Shown: piece after piece, positions 1 to 7,366 of the stretch | Numbering within the stretch: position 1 is the first letter of the stretch | Layout of the letters: the number at the start of each line of letters is the position of its first letter | DNA from: Actinomycetes bacterium | GTDB lineage: Bacteria; Actinomycetota; Acidimicrobiia; Acidimicrobiales; RAAP-2 | Direction of reading: 5' to 3' | Length of the DNA: 35,169 nt | NCBI GenBank assembly: GCA_021779735.1 | Contig: JAJYAC010000014.1 | Coordinates: 1-35,169 of the forward strand | Translations under genes and position numbers: made by a program | The notes under the pieces: generated by a model | Seen by the model: the letters and a program-made list of their open reading frames with translations, nothing else | Databases searched by the model: none | Told to the model about the DNA's origin: nothing

Positions 1-2208
1 GTCCTCGTGGGCAACGTGATGTACGTCGCGGGCTTCACCAACAGCGACCCCATCTCCTGGACCGCGGGCATCTCCCACCAGCTCTGTCACGTTGCCTGCG
101 GACGCCCCATGATCGATCCCAACGTCGGCTTCATCACCCAGCCCCTGGGACACCTCGCCGCCTACGACCTCCTGCACGGGCATCTGCCGATGTGGAACTA
201 CTTCGAGGGCCTGGGCACTCCGCTCGCCGGTGAGATGCAGAGCGCCGCGCTCTTTCCCCTGACCCTGCTCTTCGCGTTCCCGGCGGGTCTGCTCTGGTTC
301 CACATGACCCTCGAAATAATCGCCGGAATCTCGACCTACTTCCTACTGCGCCGCCTCGGCGTGCGCTCGCTGGCGGCCACCTTCGCCGGCGCCCTCTTCG
401 CCCTCAACGGCACGTTCGCCTGGATCGGCAACTCCGCTCTCAATCCCGTCGCGTTCGCCCCACTCGTGATCCTGGGCGTCGAGGTGATCTATGACGCGGT
501 GCGCGAGCGACGTCCCCATGGCTGGTACGTGCTGGCCATTGGACTGGCTCTCTCGCTCTACGCGGGCTTTCCCGAAACTGCCTATCTCGACGGACTCCTC
601 GCCGCGGGCTGGGCGATCGTGCGGCTCTTCTCTCTCGAGCGCGCGCGCCGACTCGTCGCCCTCGCGCGACTGGCCATCGGTGGTGTCGTCGGTGGGCTCT
701 TCGCCCTACCGATCCTCGTGCCCTTCTACGACTACCTAAAGCAGGCCACGGTCGGCGGCCACGTCGCCGGCGTGGATGGCATCGGCCACATCTCGGGCAC
801 CGCGTACCCGATGCTGCTCAACCCCTACTTCTTCTCCACCCTCTTTTCGAATCAGAACGTGGGCAATGCCTGGGGCGGCATCGGCGGCTACTTCACGGCG
901 AGCGTCGCCGTGCTCGCCCTGGTCGGTGTCGTCGGTTCACGCCTTCGACCGCTGCGCCTCTACTTGGGGGCGTGGGTGGCGCTGGGCATGATGTTGCTCG
1001 ACAACTTCTGGAACGTGCGCCGCGTGTGGAACCTGTTGCCCCAGATGACAACGATTGCGGTGTCGCGCTACATCTTTCCGAGCCTCGAACTCGCCCTCAT
1101 CGTCCTCGCCGCGTTGGGCCTCGCGGATCTAGCCACGAGCAAACTCGCTCGACGCGTGTTCCCCGTGGCGATCGCGGTGGTGCTCGGCCTCATCCTCCTC
1201 GCGGTGCACACGAGCTCGAAGTACAACAACGGCGTCGTGGTGGCCGGCAAGTCGCGCACGATTCTCCTGGGGCTGCACGCGATTCCCTTCATCGCGCTGG
1301 GCCTCTTGCTCCTTCTCTCCCTCGTGACCCTGATCGCCCACTGGCGTCTCACGCCCTGGCTGATCGTCCTCGTCGTCGTCGGCGAGTCACTGCTGTACTT
1401 CTTCACCCCCACCGCCGAGGCCCCCAAGCAGATCACCCTCGACGAGGCGCCCATCGCCTTTCTCAAGGCCCACCAGGGTCACGAGCGCTTCCTCGACTTC
1501 GGCGTGCTCTATCCCAACTGGGGCAGCCAGTACGGCCTCTACGAGATCAGCCAGGTCGACCTGCCGTTCCCCCACGCCTACGCGGACTACCTGGCGAACG
1601 TCCTCTACCCCAGCCTCACGCCATCGAATCAGTTCACGATCCACGGCGGCATGGCCGGCATCATTTTCCAAGAGAAGAACCTCGTCGCGCACTTCGCCGC
1701 CTTCGAGAGCGCGTCGGTGAAGTACCTGCTCTTCGCCCACCAAGTGCCGATCGACCCCGCCCTCACGAAGCTCGGGGTGACCGAGGTCTTTCGCGACAAC
1801 CTCGCAGTGATCTACCAAATGCCGTCGCCGCGGTCCTTCGTCTCCGCCTCGAACTCCTCGTGCATTGTCTCGGTGGTCTCCGTGGACGACACGAGCGTGC
1901 TCTGTCCTAAGGGGCCGACCACCCTCGTGCGCACCGAGTTGATGATGCCGGGTTGGTCCGCGACCGTCAACGGCCACACCGCGCCCATCAGCACCGTCGA
2001 CGGCGTCTTCCAGTCAATTCAGGTTCCCGCGGGCACGTCCAAGGTTCGCTACTTCTTCCGCCCACCTCACGAGACCCTCGCGCTCGTGGCGTCGGTGCTC
2101 GCGGTGGTCTTTAGTATCACCACGTGGATTCTCTCTCGACGACGTCGCGTCGGCGCCGTGTCCTCGCCGCAGTCCGCGGCGGCGCCGCCGGACTCGTCCT
2201 CGTCCTAG
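1..2208 (+). CDS. YfhO-like polytopic membrane protein (5' end outside window)
   Basis: Large integral membrane protein of the YfhO / GT-C-like type, probably acting on lipid-linked sugars at the cell membrane. The frame is open to the window edge, so the true start lies upstream. The N-terminal part has the family signature around positions 180-300, with H-G-H-L-P-M-W-N then G-x-P-L and Q-S-A. About ten hydrophobic helices follow, up to roughly base 1400, then a large extracytoplasmic region. Near the C-terminus is a P-G-W-S-A-T-V-N-G segment, typical of YfhO C-terminal domains, then a last helix and an Arg-rich, Ser/Pro-rich tail. The next gene starts inside its 3' end. Family membership is fairly secure; the substrate cannot be read from sequence. 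Confidence 0.8.
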   Translation, partial: VLVGNVMYVAGFTNSDPISWTAGISHQLCHVACGRPMIDPNVGFITQPLGHLAAYDLLHGHLPMWNYFEGLGTPLAGEMQSAALFPLTLLFAFPAGLLWFHMTLEIIAGISTYFLLRRLGVRSLAATFAGALFALNGTFAWIGNSALNPVAFAPLVILGVEVIYDAVRERRPHGWYVLAIGLALSLYAGFPETAYLDGLLAAGWAIVRLFSLERARRLVALARLAIGGVVGGLFALPILVPFYDYLKQATVGGHVAGVDGIGHISGTAYPMLLNPYFFSTLFSNQNVGNAWGGIGGYFTASVAVLALVGVVGSRLRPLRLYLGAWVALGMMLLDNFWNVRRVWNLLPQMTTIAVSRYIFPSLELALIVLAALGLADLATSKLARRVFPVAIAVVLGLILLAVHTSSKYNNGVVVAGKSRTILLGLHAIPFIALGLLLLLSLVTLIAHWRLTPWLIVLVVVGESLLYFFTPTAEAPKQITLDEAPIAFLKAHQGHERFLDFGVLYPNWGSQYGLYEISQVDLPFPHAYADYLANVLYPSLTPSNQFTIHGGMAGIIFQEKNLVAHFAAFESASVKYLLFAHQVPIDPALTKLGVTEVFRDNLAVIYQMPSPRSFVSASNSSCIVSVVSVDDTSVLCPKGPTTLVRTELMMPGWSATVNGHTAPISTVDGVFQSIQVPAGTSKVRYFFRPPHETLALVASVLAVVFSITTWILSRRRRVGAVSSPQSAAAPPDSSSS

Positions 2209-2747
2209 TCGCGAGCGCGCCCGGCGGGGCCACCTCTCTCGCCCAGTCCACGCGCCCCTCAACACGAGCCCCGCTCGTTGCCCAGATGTCGACGCTCTGG
2301 CGCGCGATTCTCGCGGACAACTCCTCACTGGCCCAGCGGGTCTTCTTCCCTCGCGGGGCCTACCTCACCGTTAAGGGTCGAGCGATCCCCGATCCGGCGT
2401 CGGACTATCGCTACCGCCTCGTCGCCCTCTACGACCTCGACCTCGCCACCTACCATCGATGGGCCCAGGGGGGCCGGCTCCTGCGCGTCGAGGTGAATCC
2501 CGCGCTCGCGGCGTGGATTGCGCCCGGCGCCTGTGAAAATAGCGTCGGCTACTGGCATCTGCCCGGCGTGCGCTTGGTGGTGGCGCGCGGCCATCGAGTC
2601 GTTTCGGTTGGCGTCTTCTCGCTCATTTCCTGGCGCGGCACGTACTTCGTCGTGCACCTCGGGCCGAATCCGCGCCCCGTCAACGTCGGGACTCTCGACG
2701 CGCCTCGTCTGGGAGCGGGATCAGCCGGCCCCGGTGGGGGCTGCTGA
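2124..2747 (+). CDS. Secreted hypothetical protein
   Basis: I do not recognise a family. The 207-residue product has an Arg-rich start (R9-R12), then a hydrophobic Leu/Val/Ala stretch at about residues 20-32 and an A-rich region compatible with a signal peptide. The mature part has many Tyr/Arg/Trp residues, a single internal Cys, and a Gly-rich C-terminus ending in Cys. The start is GTG at 2124, 85 nt inside the upstream membrane-protein gene; no better in-frame start exists before the signal-like segment. The gene ends 27 nt inside the convergent capA-like gene. Translation is probably coupled to the upstream gene. Function unknown; secretion is inferred from the N-terminus only. Confidence 0.6.
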   Translation: MDSLSTTSRRRRVLAAVRGGAAGLVLVLVASAPGGATSLAQSTRPSTRAPLVAQMSTLWRAILADNSSLAQRVFFPRGAYLTVKGRAIPDPASDYRYRLVALYDLDLATYHRWAQGGRLLRVEVNPALAAWIAPGACENSVGYWHLPGVRLVVARGHRVVSVGVFSLISWRGTYFVVHLGPNPRPVNVGTLDAPRLGAGSAGPGGGC

Positions 2748-3857
2748 GGGCACAATCTGGCCGTCTGGCGTGATTGAGGGTGCGCTCGCCCCAAAGTCTT
2801 CACGACTGAGCGTGGCGACGAAGCGCGCCGCCGCCCCCGCGGGGTCAACGCGCGCCTGTCCGTCGGGCGCGAGTAGCAGCGAGGTGAGGTGGGCGGAGAC
2901 GAAGGCGCCGTGAGCGGAGATGGTCACGTGAAGTATCGCCGACATCGCGAGGTCGCCCACCGTGGCGAAGTCCTCGTAGTTGGCGAAGTCGCCCAAGCTG
3001 TAGGCAATGAGGTGCCCTCGGTAGAACTCGAGACCGCGCAGCACGTGCGGTCCGCTGCCGATCACCAGGTCGGCCCCGTCGTCAATCGCCGCGTGGGCGA
3101 CGGCGTAGGGGTTGCCGCGATTCTCGCCGTAGAAGGTCTCGCTGGCGCGCGTGACGTGATCGGCGCTCGGGCCCTCGGCGCCGGCGTGCAGGTAGACCAC
3201 CACGACGTTGGCCTCGCGGCGCGCGCGAGCGATGAGTGCCGCCATCGCGCGGGGCTCGAGAAAGTTGTTCGTGTTGTAGTACGGCGCAAAGTCGACGAAG
3301 GCGACGCGCACGCTGGCGTCGCGCACGAGGCCGATCTGTCCGGGCAACCCGGCCTGGGTGATTCCCGCGCTCGCGAGCGCGCTCGACGTGGAGGCGACGC
3401 CCGCGGCCCCAAAGTCCCACGCGTGGTTGTTCGCGCTGTTGAGGACCGTGAAACCCGCGTCGCGGTAGATGCGCGCGTAGCTCGTCGGCACCTTGAACGC
3501 GTAGCACTCGCTCGAGTGCGCCGAACACTTCGACGTCGTCGCCTGGGTCATCGTTCCCTCGAGGTTGCCAAAGACGATGGGCGCGGCCAGCGCCGCGCGT
3601 ACCGGATCAAAGTACGTGGCCGGGTCGCTGGGCAACTGGGGAGTGTTGCCGAGTTCGGTGTCACCTACAGCGGAGATCGTCACGTTGGGGATCGTCGTCG
3701 TGGTGGGGGCCACGCTCGTCGTCGCCACGCTCGTCGTCGCGCTCACCGAGCGTGCGGGGCTCGAGTGAAGGAAGAACGCGCCAAGGAGAGCCGCCCCGGC
3801 GCCCACGAGCGCCCCGGGCCACCAGCGGCGCCGGGCGCTCGCGTGGCGACCTACCAC
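2721..3857 (-). CDS. CapA family protein (membrane-anchored calcineurin-like phosphoesterase fold)
   Basis: CapA/PgsA-type protein, a family linked to capsule or poly-gamma-glutamate formation and to metallophosphoesterase folds. With the GTG at 3857 the product is 378 aa: a basic start, one membrane anchor at about residues 12-30, a Thr/Ser/Val-rich linker, then the PGA_cap domain. Visible family motifs are G-D at about 65-66, N-L-E-G at about 98-101, N-N-H-x-x-D-F-G at about 143, then G-S-G-P-H and S-L-G-D-F-A-N. The frame stays open to 4079, but that part lies wholly inside the upstream gene and looks like non-coding shadow. GTG 3857 overlaps the upstream stop by 7 nt, implying translational coupling with the phosphodiester glycosidase. 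The 3' end overlaps the convergent gene by 27 nt. Confidence 0.85.
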   Translation of the reverse strand: MVGRHASARRRWWPGALVGAGAALLGAFFLHSSPARSVSATTSVATTSVAPTTTTIPNVTISAVGDTELGNTPQLPSDPATYFDPVRAALAAPIVFGNLEGTMTQATTSKCSAHSSECYAFKVPTSYARIYRDAGFTVLNSANNHAWDFGAAGVASTSSALASAGITQAGLPGQIGLVRDASVRVAFVDFAPYYNTNNFLEPRAMAALIARARREANVVVVYLHAGAEGPSADHVTRASETFYGENRGNPYAVAHAAIDDGADLVIGSGPHVLRGLEFYRGHLIAYSLGDFANYEDFATVGDLAMSAILHVTISAHGAFVSAHLTSLLLAPDGQARVDPAGAAARFVATLSREDFGASAPSITPDGQIVPSAAPTGAG

Positions 3858-4768
3858 GGCTGGGCGGCCCCCGGCGAGGTGGCGCTGTAGAGCGCGAAGA
3901 AGTCCTTCGTACTCGGGTAGAGGAATCGTCCCGGAATCTGGTTGGGATTGGGGACGTCGAGCGTGGGCGAGACCGCTCCCGGCGCGCCGTAGGTCACAAA
4001 GATCGGCCACTCGGGATTGATGTCGAGTTCCATCGCGCGCACGCAGCCGAGTTCGACCATGACGCGCGCGAGACTCCACGAGGTCTGAGCCGGGGCGGCC
4101 GCGTAGATCAAGTTACCCGCCGCGTCCACGCCCAGCGCGGTGCGCCACACCGCCGCCACGCCGTGAAGCGTCAACCCCCACGCCGCGTTGTTGGCCGCCA
4201 GCGGCGTGGGACGAGAGTTTGCGACGAGCAGGGTGAGGTTCTGTCTCGCCATGAGCACGTTGGGCCCGGGTCGCGCGCCCGCGCCCCACGTCATGACGTC
4301 CACCGTGCCGTTCGCGTAACGCACGAGGGTGGCGGCGCCGCGCACCATTGGAAAGTACAGCGTGTGATTCACGTAGAAGCCCCCGGCGTGGTCCGCCTCG
4401 TAGAAGCCGGAGTTGAAGGTGGCGAGCAGGCGAGCGCGGGCCTGCGTGGGCACCATCTCCGGACCACGCGCCAGCGCCGTGTCACCGGGGCCCTTGTAGC
4501 CGGGATAGAGGGCGACCTGGGTGGTGGCGCTTCGCATCCAGCTCGCGTAGGCGACGATCGCGGGCTGAGTGGCGAAGGGTCGAAAGCGCGCGAGGTAGAC
4601 CGAGGGGGTCGCCGACCACGCGTCACTTCGCACCCAGTGCGTGCACGTGGCGCCCACACAGATGGGCGCGGGCGCCGCCAGCGTGCGCGTTCTCGACGCG
4701 CCGGCGGGCATTGCGAGCACGCCCGCGACGAGTGACAGCACCAGAGCCAATCTGCGTACGCGTGCCAC
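3851..4768 (-). CDS. Secreted phosphodiester glycosidase (NAGPA) domain protein
   Basis: 305 aa with a clear signal peptide (residues 1 to about 24: basic start, Leu/Val core, A-G-A). The remainder resembles the NAGPA / phosphodiester glycosidase domain found in exopolysaccharide proteins: F-N-S-G-F-Y at about 118-123, a W-G-L-T-L-H-G segment near 197-203, and M-E-L-D-I-N near 246-251 where family members have an acidic metal- or substrate-binding segment. Cys37/Cys42 could form a disulfide. The likely role is cleavage or modification of sugar-phosphodiesters in envelope polysaccharide outside the membrane. The start is GTG 4768, with a TAGACT box 6 nt upstream and no Shine-Dalgarno, so the mRNA is probably leaderless. 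First gene of a two-gene unit with capA. Exact substrate unknown. Confidence 0.75.
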   Translation of the reverse strand: MARVRRLALVLSLVAGVLAMPAGASRTRTLAAPAPICVGATCTHWVRSDAWSATPSVYLARFRPFATQPAIVAYASWMRSATTQVALYPGYKGPGDTALARGPEMVPTQARARLLATFNSGFYEADHAGGFYVNHTLYFPMVRGAATLVRYANGTVDVMTWGAGARPGPNVLMARQNLTLLVANSRPTPLAANNAAWGLTLHGVAAVWRTALGVDAAGNLIYAAAPAQTSWSLARVMVELGCVRAMELDINPEWPIFVTYGAPGAVSPTLDVPNPNQIPGRFLYPSTKDFFALYSATSPGAAQPW

Positions 4769-4774
4769 CGAGTC

Positions 4775-4780
4775 AGTCTA
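4775..4780 (-). promoter_or_regulatory. -10 box of the phosphodiester glycosidase gene (leaderless)
   Basis: TAGACT on the minus strand, 6 nt before the GTG at 4768. Transcription would begin at or next to the start codon. Divergent from the ppk2 promoter at 4805-4810. Confidence 0.55.
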
Positions 4781-4804
4781 GGGACGAGACGTCGCGACGA
4801 ATGC

Positions 4805-4810
4805 TACGGT
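4805..4810 (+). promoter_or_regulatory. Candidate -10 box of ppk2
   Basis: TACGGT preceded by TG-C, an extended -10 style arrangement. It would give a leader of about 25 nt containing the AAAGG ribosome binding site before ATG 4843. No strong -35 hexamer is visible. Confidence 0.4.
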
Positions 4811-4842
4811 GGCGTCGCATCCGACACGACGCGAAAGGTGTC

Positions 4843-5622
4843 ATGGCGAGCCGCATCGACGCAGTCGACCTCACCCGCAGCCTCTCCCACGAGGAGTCCG
4901 AGCGACGCGTCGGCCTCGCCCAGCGCCGGCTCACCCAACTGCGCCTCACCACGGCGGGACTACTCGAGAATCCCCGCGGACCCGGGCTGCTCGTGCTATT
5001 CGAGGGCTTTGACGCCGCGGGCAAGGGCGGAGCCATCCGTCGTCTGACCCAGAGCCTCGACCCACGTCACGTGTTGGTTCGCCCCATTGGCGTGCCCACC
5101 CCCGAGGAGGCTCGCCACCACTTCCTCTGGCGCTTCCAGCCGTCCATTCCCGGTGAGGGCCAAATGACGGTCTTTGATCGCTCCTGGTACGGGCGGCTCC
5201 TCGTTGAGCGCGTCGACGGCGACGTCTCGCATAAGAGCGCCCGACTCTCGGCCACCGAGATCGTCGAGTTCGAACGCTCGCTCGTCAACGACGGCGTCAC
5301 CATTGTCAAGTTCTGGTTGCACATCTCAGAAAAGGAGCAGCTCGCTCGCTTCGAGAGCCGAGCGAAAGATCCGCTAAAGCAGTGGAAGCTCACCGCGGAC
5401 GACTGGCACAACCGCGAACGACGCCCCGCGTACCTCGAGGCGCTGGGCGACGTGATCAATTGGACTGATCACCCCCACGCTCACTGGGACCTCATTGCCG
5501 CGGAGAACAAACACTACGCGCGCGTGGCCGTTCTCGAGACGCTGATTGAGCGCTGGACCCACGATCTGACCCAGCGCGGCATTCCCGTGCCGGCGCCCCA
5601 CGGCGGGGACTACCTGCGCTAG
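4843..5622 (+). CDS. ppk2: PPK2 family polyphosphate kinase / polyphosphate:nucleotide phosphotransferase
   Basis: Polyphosphate kinase 2 family; these cytoplasmic enzymes move phosphate between polyphosphate and nucleoside mono- or diphosphates. The 259-aa product has the diagnostic Walker A loop F-E-G-F-D-A-A-G-K-G-G (about 53-63) and the Walker B / lid segment F-D-R-S-W-Y-G-R (about 111-118). The length fits a single-domain PPK2. The frame extends upstream to 4711, but ATG 4843 has AAAGG about 6 nt before it and begins just ahead of conserved sequence, so I chose it. It is divergent from the glycosidase and 22 nt before the LLM oxidoreductase. The subclass (AMP or ADP acceptor) cannot be fixed by eye. 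A polyphosphate link also exists at the Ppx fusion at the far end of the window. Confidence 0.9.
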   Translation: MASRIDAVDLTRSLSHEESERRVGLAQRRLTQLRLTTAGLLENPRGPGLLVLFEGFDAAGKGGAIRRLTQSLDPRHVLVRPIGVPTPEEARHHFLWRFQPSIPGEGQMTVFDRSWYGRLLVERVDGDVSHKSARLSATEIVEFERSLVNDGVTIVKFWLHISEKEQLARFESRAKDPLKQWKLTADDWHNRERRPAYLEALGDVINWTDHPHAHWDLIAAENKHYARVAVLETLIERWTHDLTQRGIPVPAPHGGDYLR

Positions 5623-5644
5623 GAGTTTCTGGTAACACTGACTC

Positions 5645-6592
5645 ATGCGCTACGGCATCACTATCCCCTTTGACGGCGTGACTCTCGCCGCGCACCGCGA
5701 GTGGTTCACCCGACTCGCGGATCTGGGTTACAGCGACGTCTGGTCGGCCGAGGTCGACGGCGCCGACGGCTTCACTCCCCTGGCCCTCGCCGCGGCCTGG
5801 GAGTCGCGCCTCAACGTCGGCGTGGCGGTCGCTCCCGCCTTCACGCGAGGTCCGGGACTGCTCGCGATGACGGTCGCGGCTCTGGCCGAGACCGCCCCCG
5901 GTCGCTTCACCATGGGCCTGGGCGCCTCAAGCGCGCCGGTCGTCGAACGCTGGAACGGCATCACCTACGAACGTCCCTACCAGCGCACGCGCGACGTACT
6001 GCGCTTTCTCAACCGCGCGCTGGCGGGCGAGAAGATCGACGACGTCTTTGACACCTTCGAGGTCCACGGCTTCAAGCTCTCGCGTCCGGTGGCGAGCGTG
6101 CCACCCATTCTCCTCGGTGCCCTTCGCCCGGGGATGCTGCGACTCGCCGGCGCCGAGGCCGACGGCGCCATCCTCAACTGGCTCGGCGCCGATGACGTGG
6201 CCCAGTGCCGACGCGAGGTAGGCGAGAACAAGCTCATCGCGGCGCGACTCTTCGTCATTCCCACCGCCGACGCCGACGCAGCGCGCGCACTCGGGCGCCG
6301 GATGATCTCGTCGTACTTGACGGTCGCGGCGTACGCCGAGTTTCACCGCTGGCTCGGGCGCGACGAGGTCTTCGCCCCGATGTGGGAGGCCTGGGCCCAG
6401 GGAGACCGAAAGGGCGCCAACGCCGCCATTCCGGACAACGTGGTGGACGACCTCATCATTCACGGCTCCTACGAGGCGTGCCGCGAGCACGTGGAGCGCT
6501 ACGTCGCCGCCGGGGTCGACGTGCCGACGCTCGCCGTCATTCCCCTCGGCGTCGACCTCGCGCAGGCCGTCGCGGGCCTCGCCCCGCAGTGA
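5645..6592 (+). CDS. LLM-class F420-dependent oxidoreductase
   Basis: 315-aa luciferase-like monooxygenase family protein of the F420-dependent branch (Rv3093c-like). Seen: an N-terminal M-R-Y-G-I-T-I-P-F strand, L-G-Y-S-D-V-W-S-A-E at about 28-37, a G-R-F-T-M-G-L-G-A-S segment at about 85-94 that binds the cofactor phosphate region in this family, and P-P-I-L-L-G-A-L followed by A-D-G-A-I-L-N-W. It would transfer hydride from reduced F420 to an unknown substrate in the cytoplasm. Cofactor preference is inferred from family resemblance and fits cofD/cofE in the same window. AGGAG sits 19 nt before ATG, far for a ribosome site, while a TAACACT stretch lies 5 nt before ATG, so the gene may be co-translated with ppk2 or leaderless. 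Confidence 0.82.
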   Translation: MRYGITIPFDGVTLAAHREWFTRLADLGYSDVWSAEVDGADGFTPLALAAAWESRLNVGVAVAPAFTRGPGLLAMTVAALAETAPGRFTMGLGASSAPVVERWNGITYERPYQRTRDVLRFLNRALAGEKIDDVFDTFEVHGFKLSRPVASVPPILLGALRPGMLRLAGAEADGAILNWLGADDVAQCRREVGENKLIAARLFVIPTADADAARALGRRMISSYLTVAAYAEFHRWLGRDEVFAPMWEAWAQGDRKGANAAIPDNVVDDLIIHGSYEACREHVERYVAAGVDVPTLAVIPLGVDLAQAVAGLAPQ

Positions 6593-6624
6593 GGATTCAT
6601 TTCAACGACGAACGCGAAGCGCCG

Positions 6625-6696
6625 GGGCCCGTCTACGACTCGACCTCGCGCCCGCGCGACCATCTCCGGCGAACGTCACGCGGTCTCCACGGGCCC
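6625..6696. repeat. Inverted repeats in the 212-bp gap before ribC
   Basis: GGGCCCGT at 6625-6632 pairs with ACGGGCCC at 6689-6696. A second pair, GTCTCC at 6683-6688 and GGAGAC at 6716-6721, overlaps it. The gap 6593-6804 is the longest non-coding stretch in the window. I see no gene in it and no T-run, so a classic intrinsic terminator is not supported. I looked for FMN riboswitch conserved blocks and did not see them. Confidence 0.35.
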
Positions 6697-6780
6697 GACG
6701 AGCGGGACCCGGCCAGGAGACGGTGAGGCGTTCCGAGGCGGGGCCACTCGAGGGGTTTCGCCAGGAGCGTCAGTGCTTCC

Positions 6781-6786
6781 TACACT
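6781..6786 (+). promoter_or_regulatory. Candidate -10 box of ribC
   Basis: TACACT, 18 nt before the GTG start at 6805. The predicted short leader carries GAGAGGAG (6793-6800), a good ribosome binding site 4 nt before GTG. Confidence 0.45.
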
Positions 6787-6804
6787 GGCGTTGAGAGGAG
6801 TCGC

Positions 6805-7317
6805 GTGGGACACAAGAAGAAGTCGAAGATGGAGTCACTTGCGCGCATCGGTGTCGTGGACACGATGTTCGCTCGCTACGACATGGGCGGCGCCGCGCGC
6901 GCGGAACTCTCCGAGTGCCCCGGGTACAACGAGACGTTCCAGGTGATCAGCGCGACGGTCCCGGGCTTTAAGGACCTGGCGGTCGCCGCGAAGAATCTCA
7001 TCGAGCGTGAGCACTGCGACATCGTGGTGGCCCTCGGTATGCCCGGCAGCGCCCCCATCGACAAGCAGTGCGCCCACGAGGCGTCCCTGGGCATCATGCA
7101 GGCCCAGCTGCTCACGTCCACGCCGATACTCGAGGTCTTCGTGCACGAAGACGAGTCCGATGACCCGGCGGTGCTGGCCAGCGTCTTTGAGAACCGCTCG
7201 CGCAGTCACGCGCGCAACGCCTACTGGATGCTGTTCGAACCCGAGCAGTTGGCCCGTCGCGCCGGCCAGGGCGTGCGCCAGGGGTTCGGGGACGCGGGAC
7301 CACTTCCCTCGCACTAG
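6805..7317 (+). CDS. ribC: Archaeal-type riboflavin synthase
   Basis: 170 aa. It matches, as I recall the sequence, the archaeal riboflavin synthase of Methanocaldococcus jannaschii (MJ1184), a paralogue of lumazine synthase unrelated to bacterial RibE. This enzyme dismutates two 6,7-dimethyl-8-ribityllumazine molecules to riboflavin plus pyrimidine. Family blocks are present in order: G-V-V-D-T-x-F-A-R-x-D-M (about 15-26), T-V-P-G-F-K-D-L (about 50-57), C-D-I-V-V-A-L-G-M-P-G, D-K-Q-C-A-H-E-A-S-L-G, E-V-F-V-H-E-D-E and R-Q-G-F-G-D-A-G-P near the C-terminus. GTG 6805 has a good ribosome site; ATG 6829 is an alternative closer to where archaeal proteins begin. It has its own promoter and is followed by a hairpin and the thiolase. 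Assignment is strong; activity in this organism is inferred. Confidence 0.87.
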   Translation: MGHKKKSKMESLARIGVVDTMFARYDMGGAARAELSECPGYNETFQVISATVPGFKDLAVAAKNLIEREHCDIVVALGMPGSAPIDKQCAHEASLGIMQAQLLTSTPILEVFVHEDESDDPAVLASVFENRSRSHARNAYWMLFEPEQLARRAGQGVRQGFGDAGPLPSH

Positions 7318-7321
7318 TGGC

Positions 7322-7348
7322 CCGCTAGGCTCGGCGCTTACCTAGCGG
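7322..7348. promoter_or_regulatory. Perfect 8-bp inverted repeat over the thiolase promoter
   Basis: CCGCTAGG, 11 nt, then CCTAGCGG. The left arm contains the candidate -10 TAGGCT (7326-7331) of the thiolase gene. This could be an operator, for instance for a TetR-type lipid regulator, or the hairpin ending the ribC transcript. No T-run follows, which favours an operator or a factor-dependent end. Confidence 0.5.
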
Positions 7349-7366
7349 TAACCACCAGGAGGAACC

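Noticed and set aside
2889..3890. 333-aa plus-strand frame opposite capA
   Set aside because: Shadow frame in GC-rich DNA; it has Val/Arg/Gly-rich composition and no domain, while the minus strand encodes a clear CapA protein.
6593..6804. FMN riboswitch before ribC
   Set aside because: I looked for the conserved RFN blocks and did not see them; only simple inverted repeats are present.
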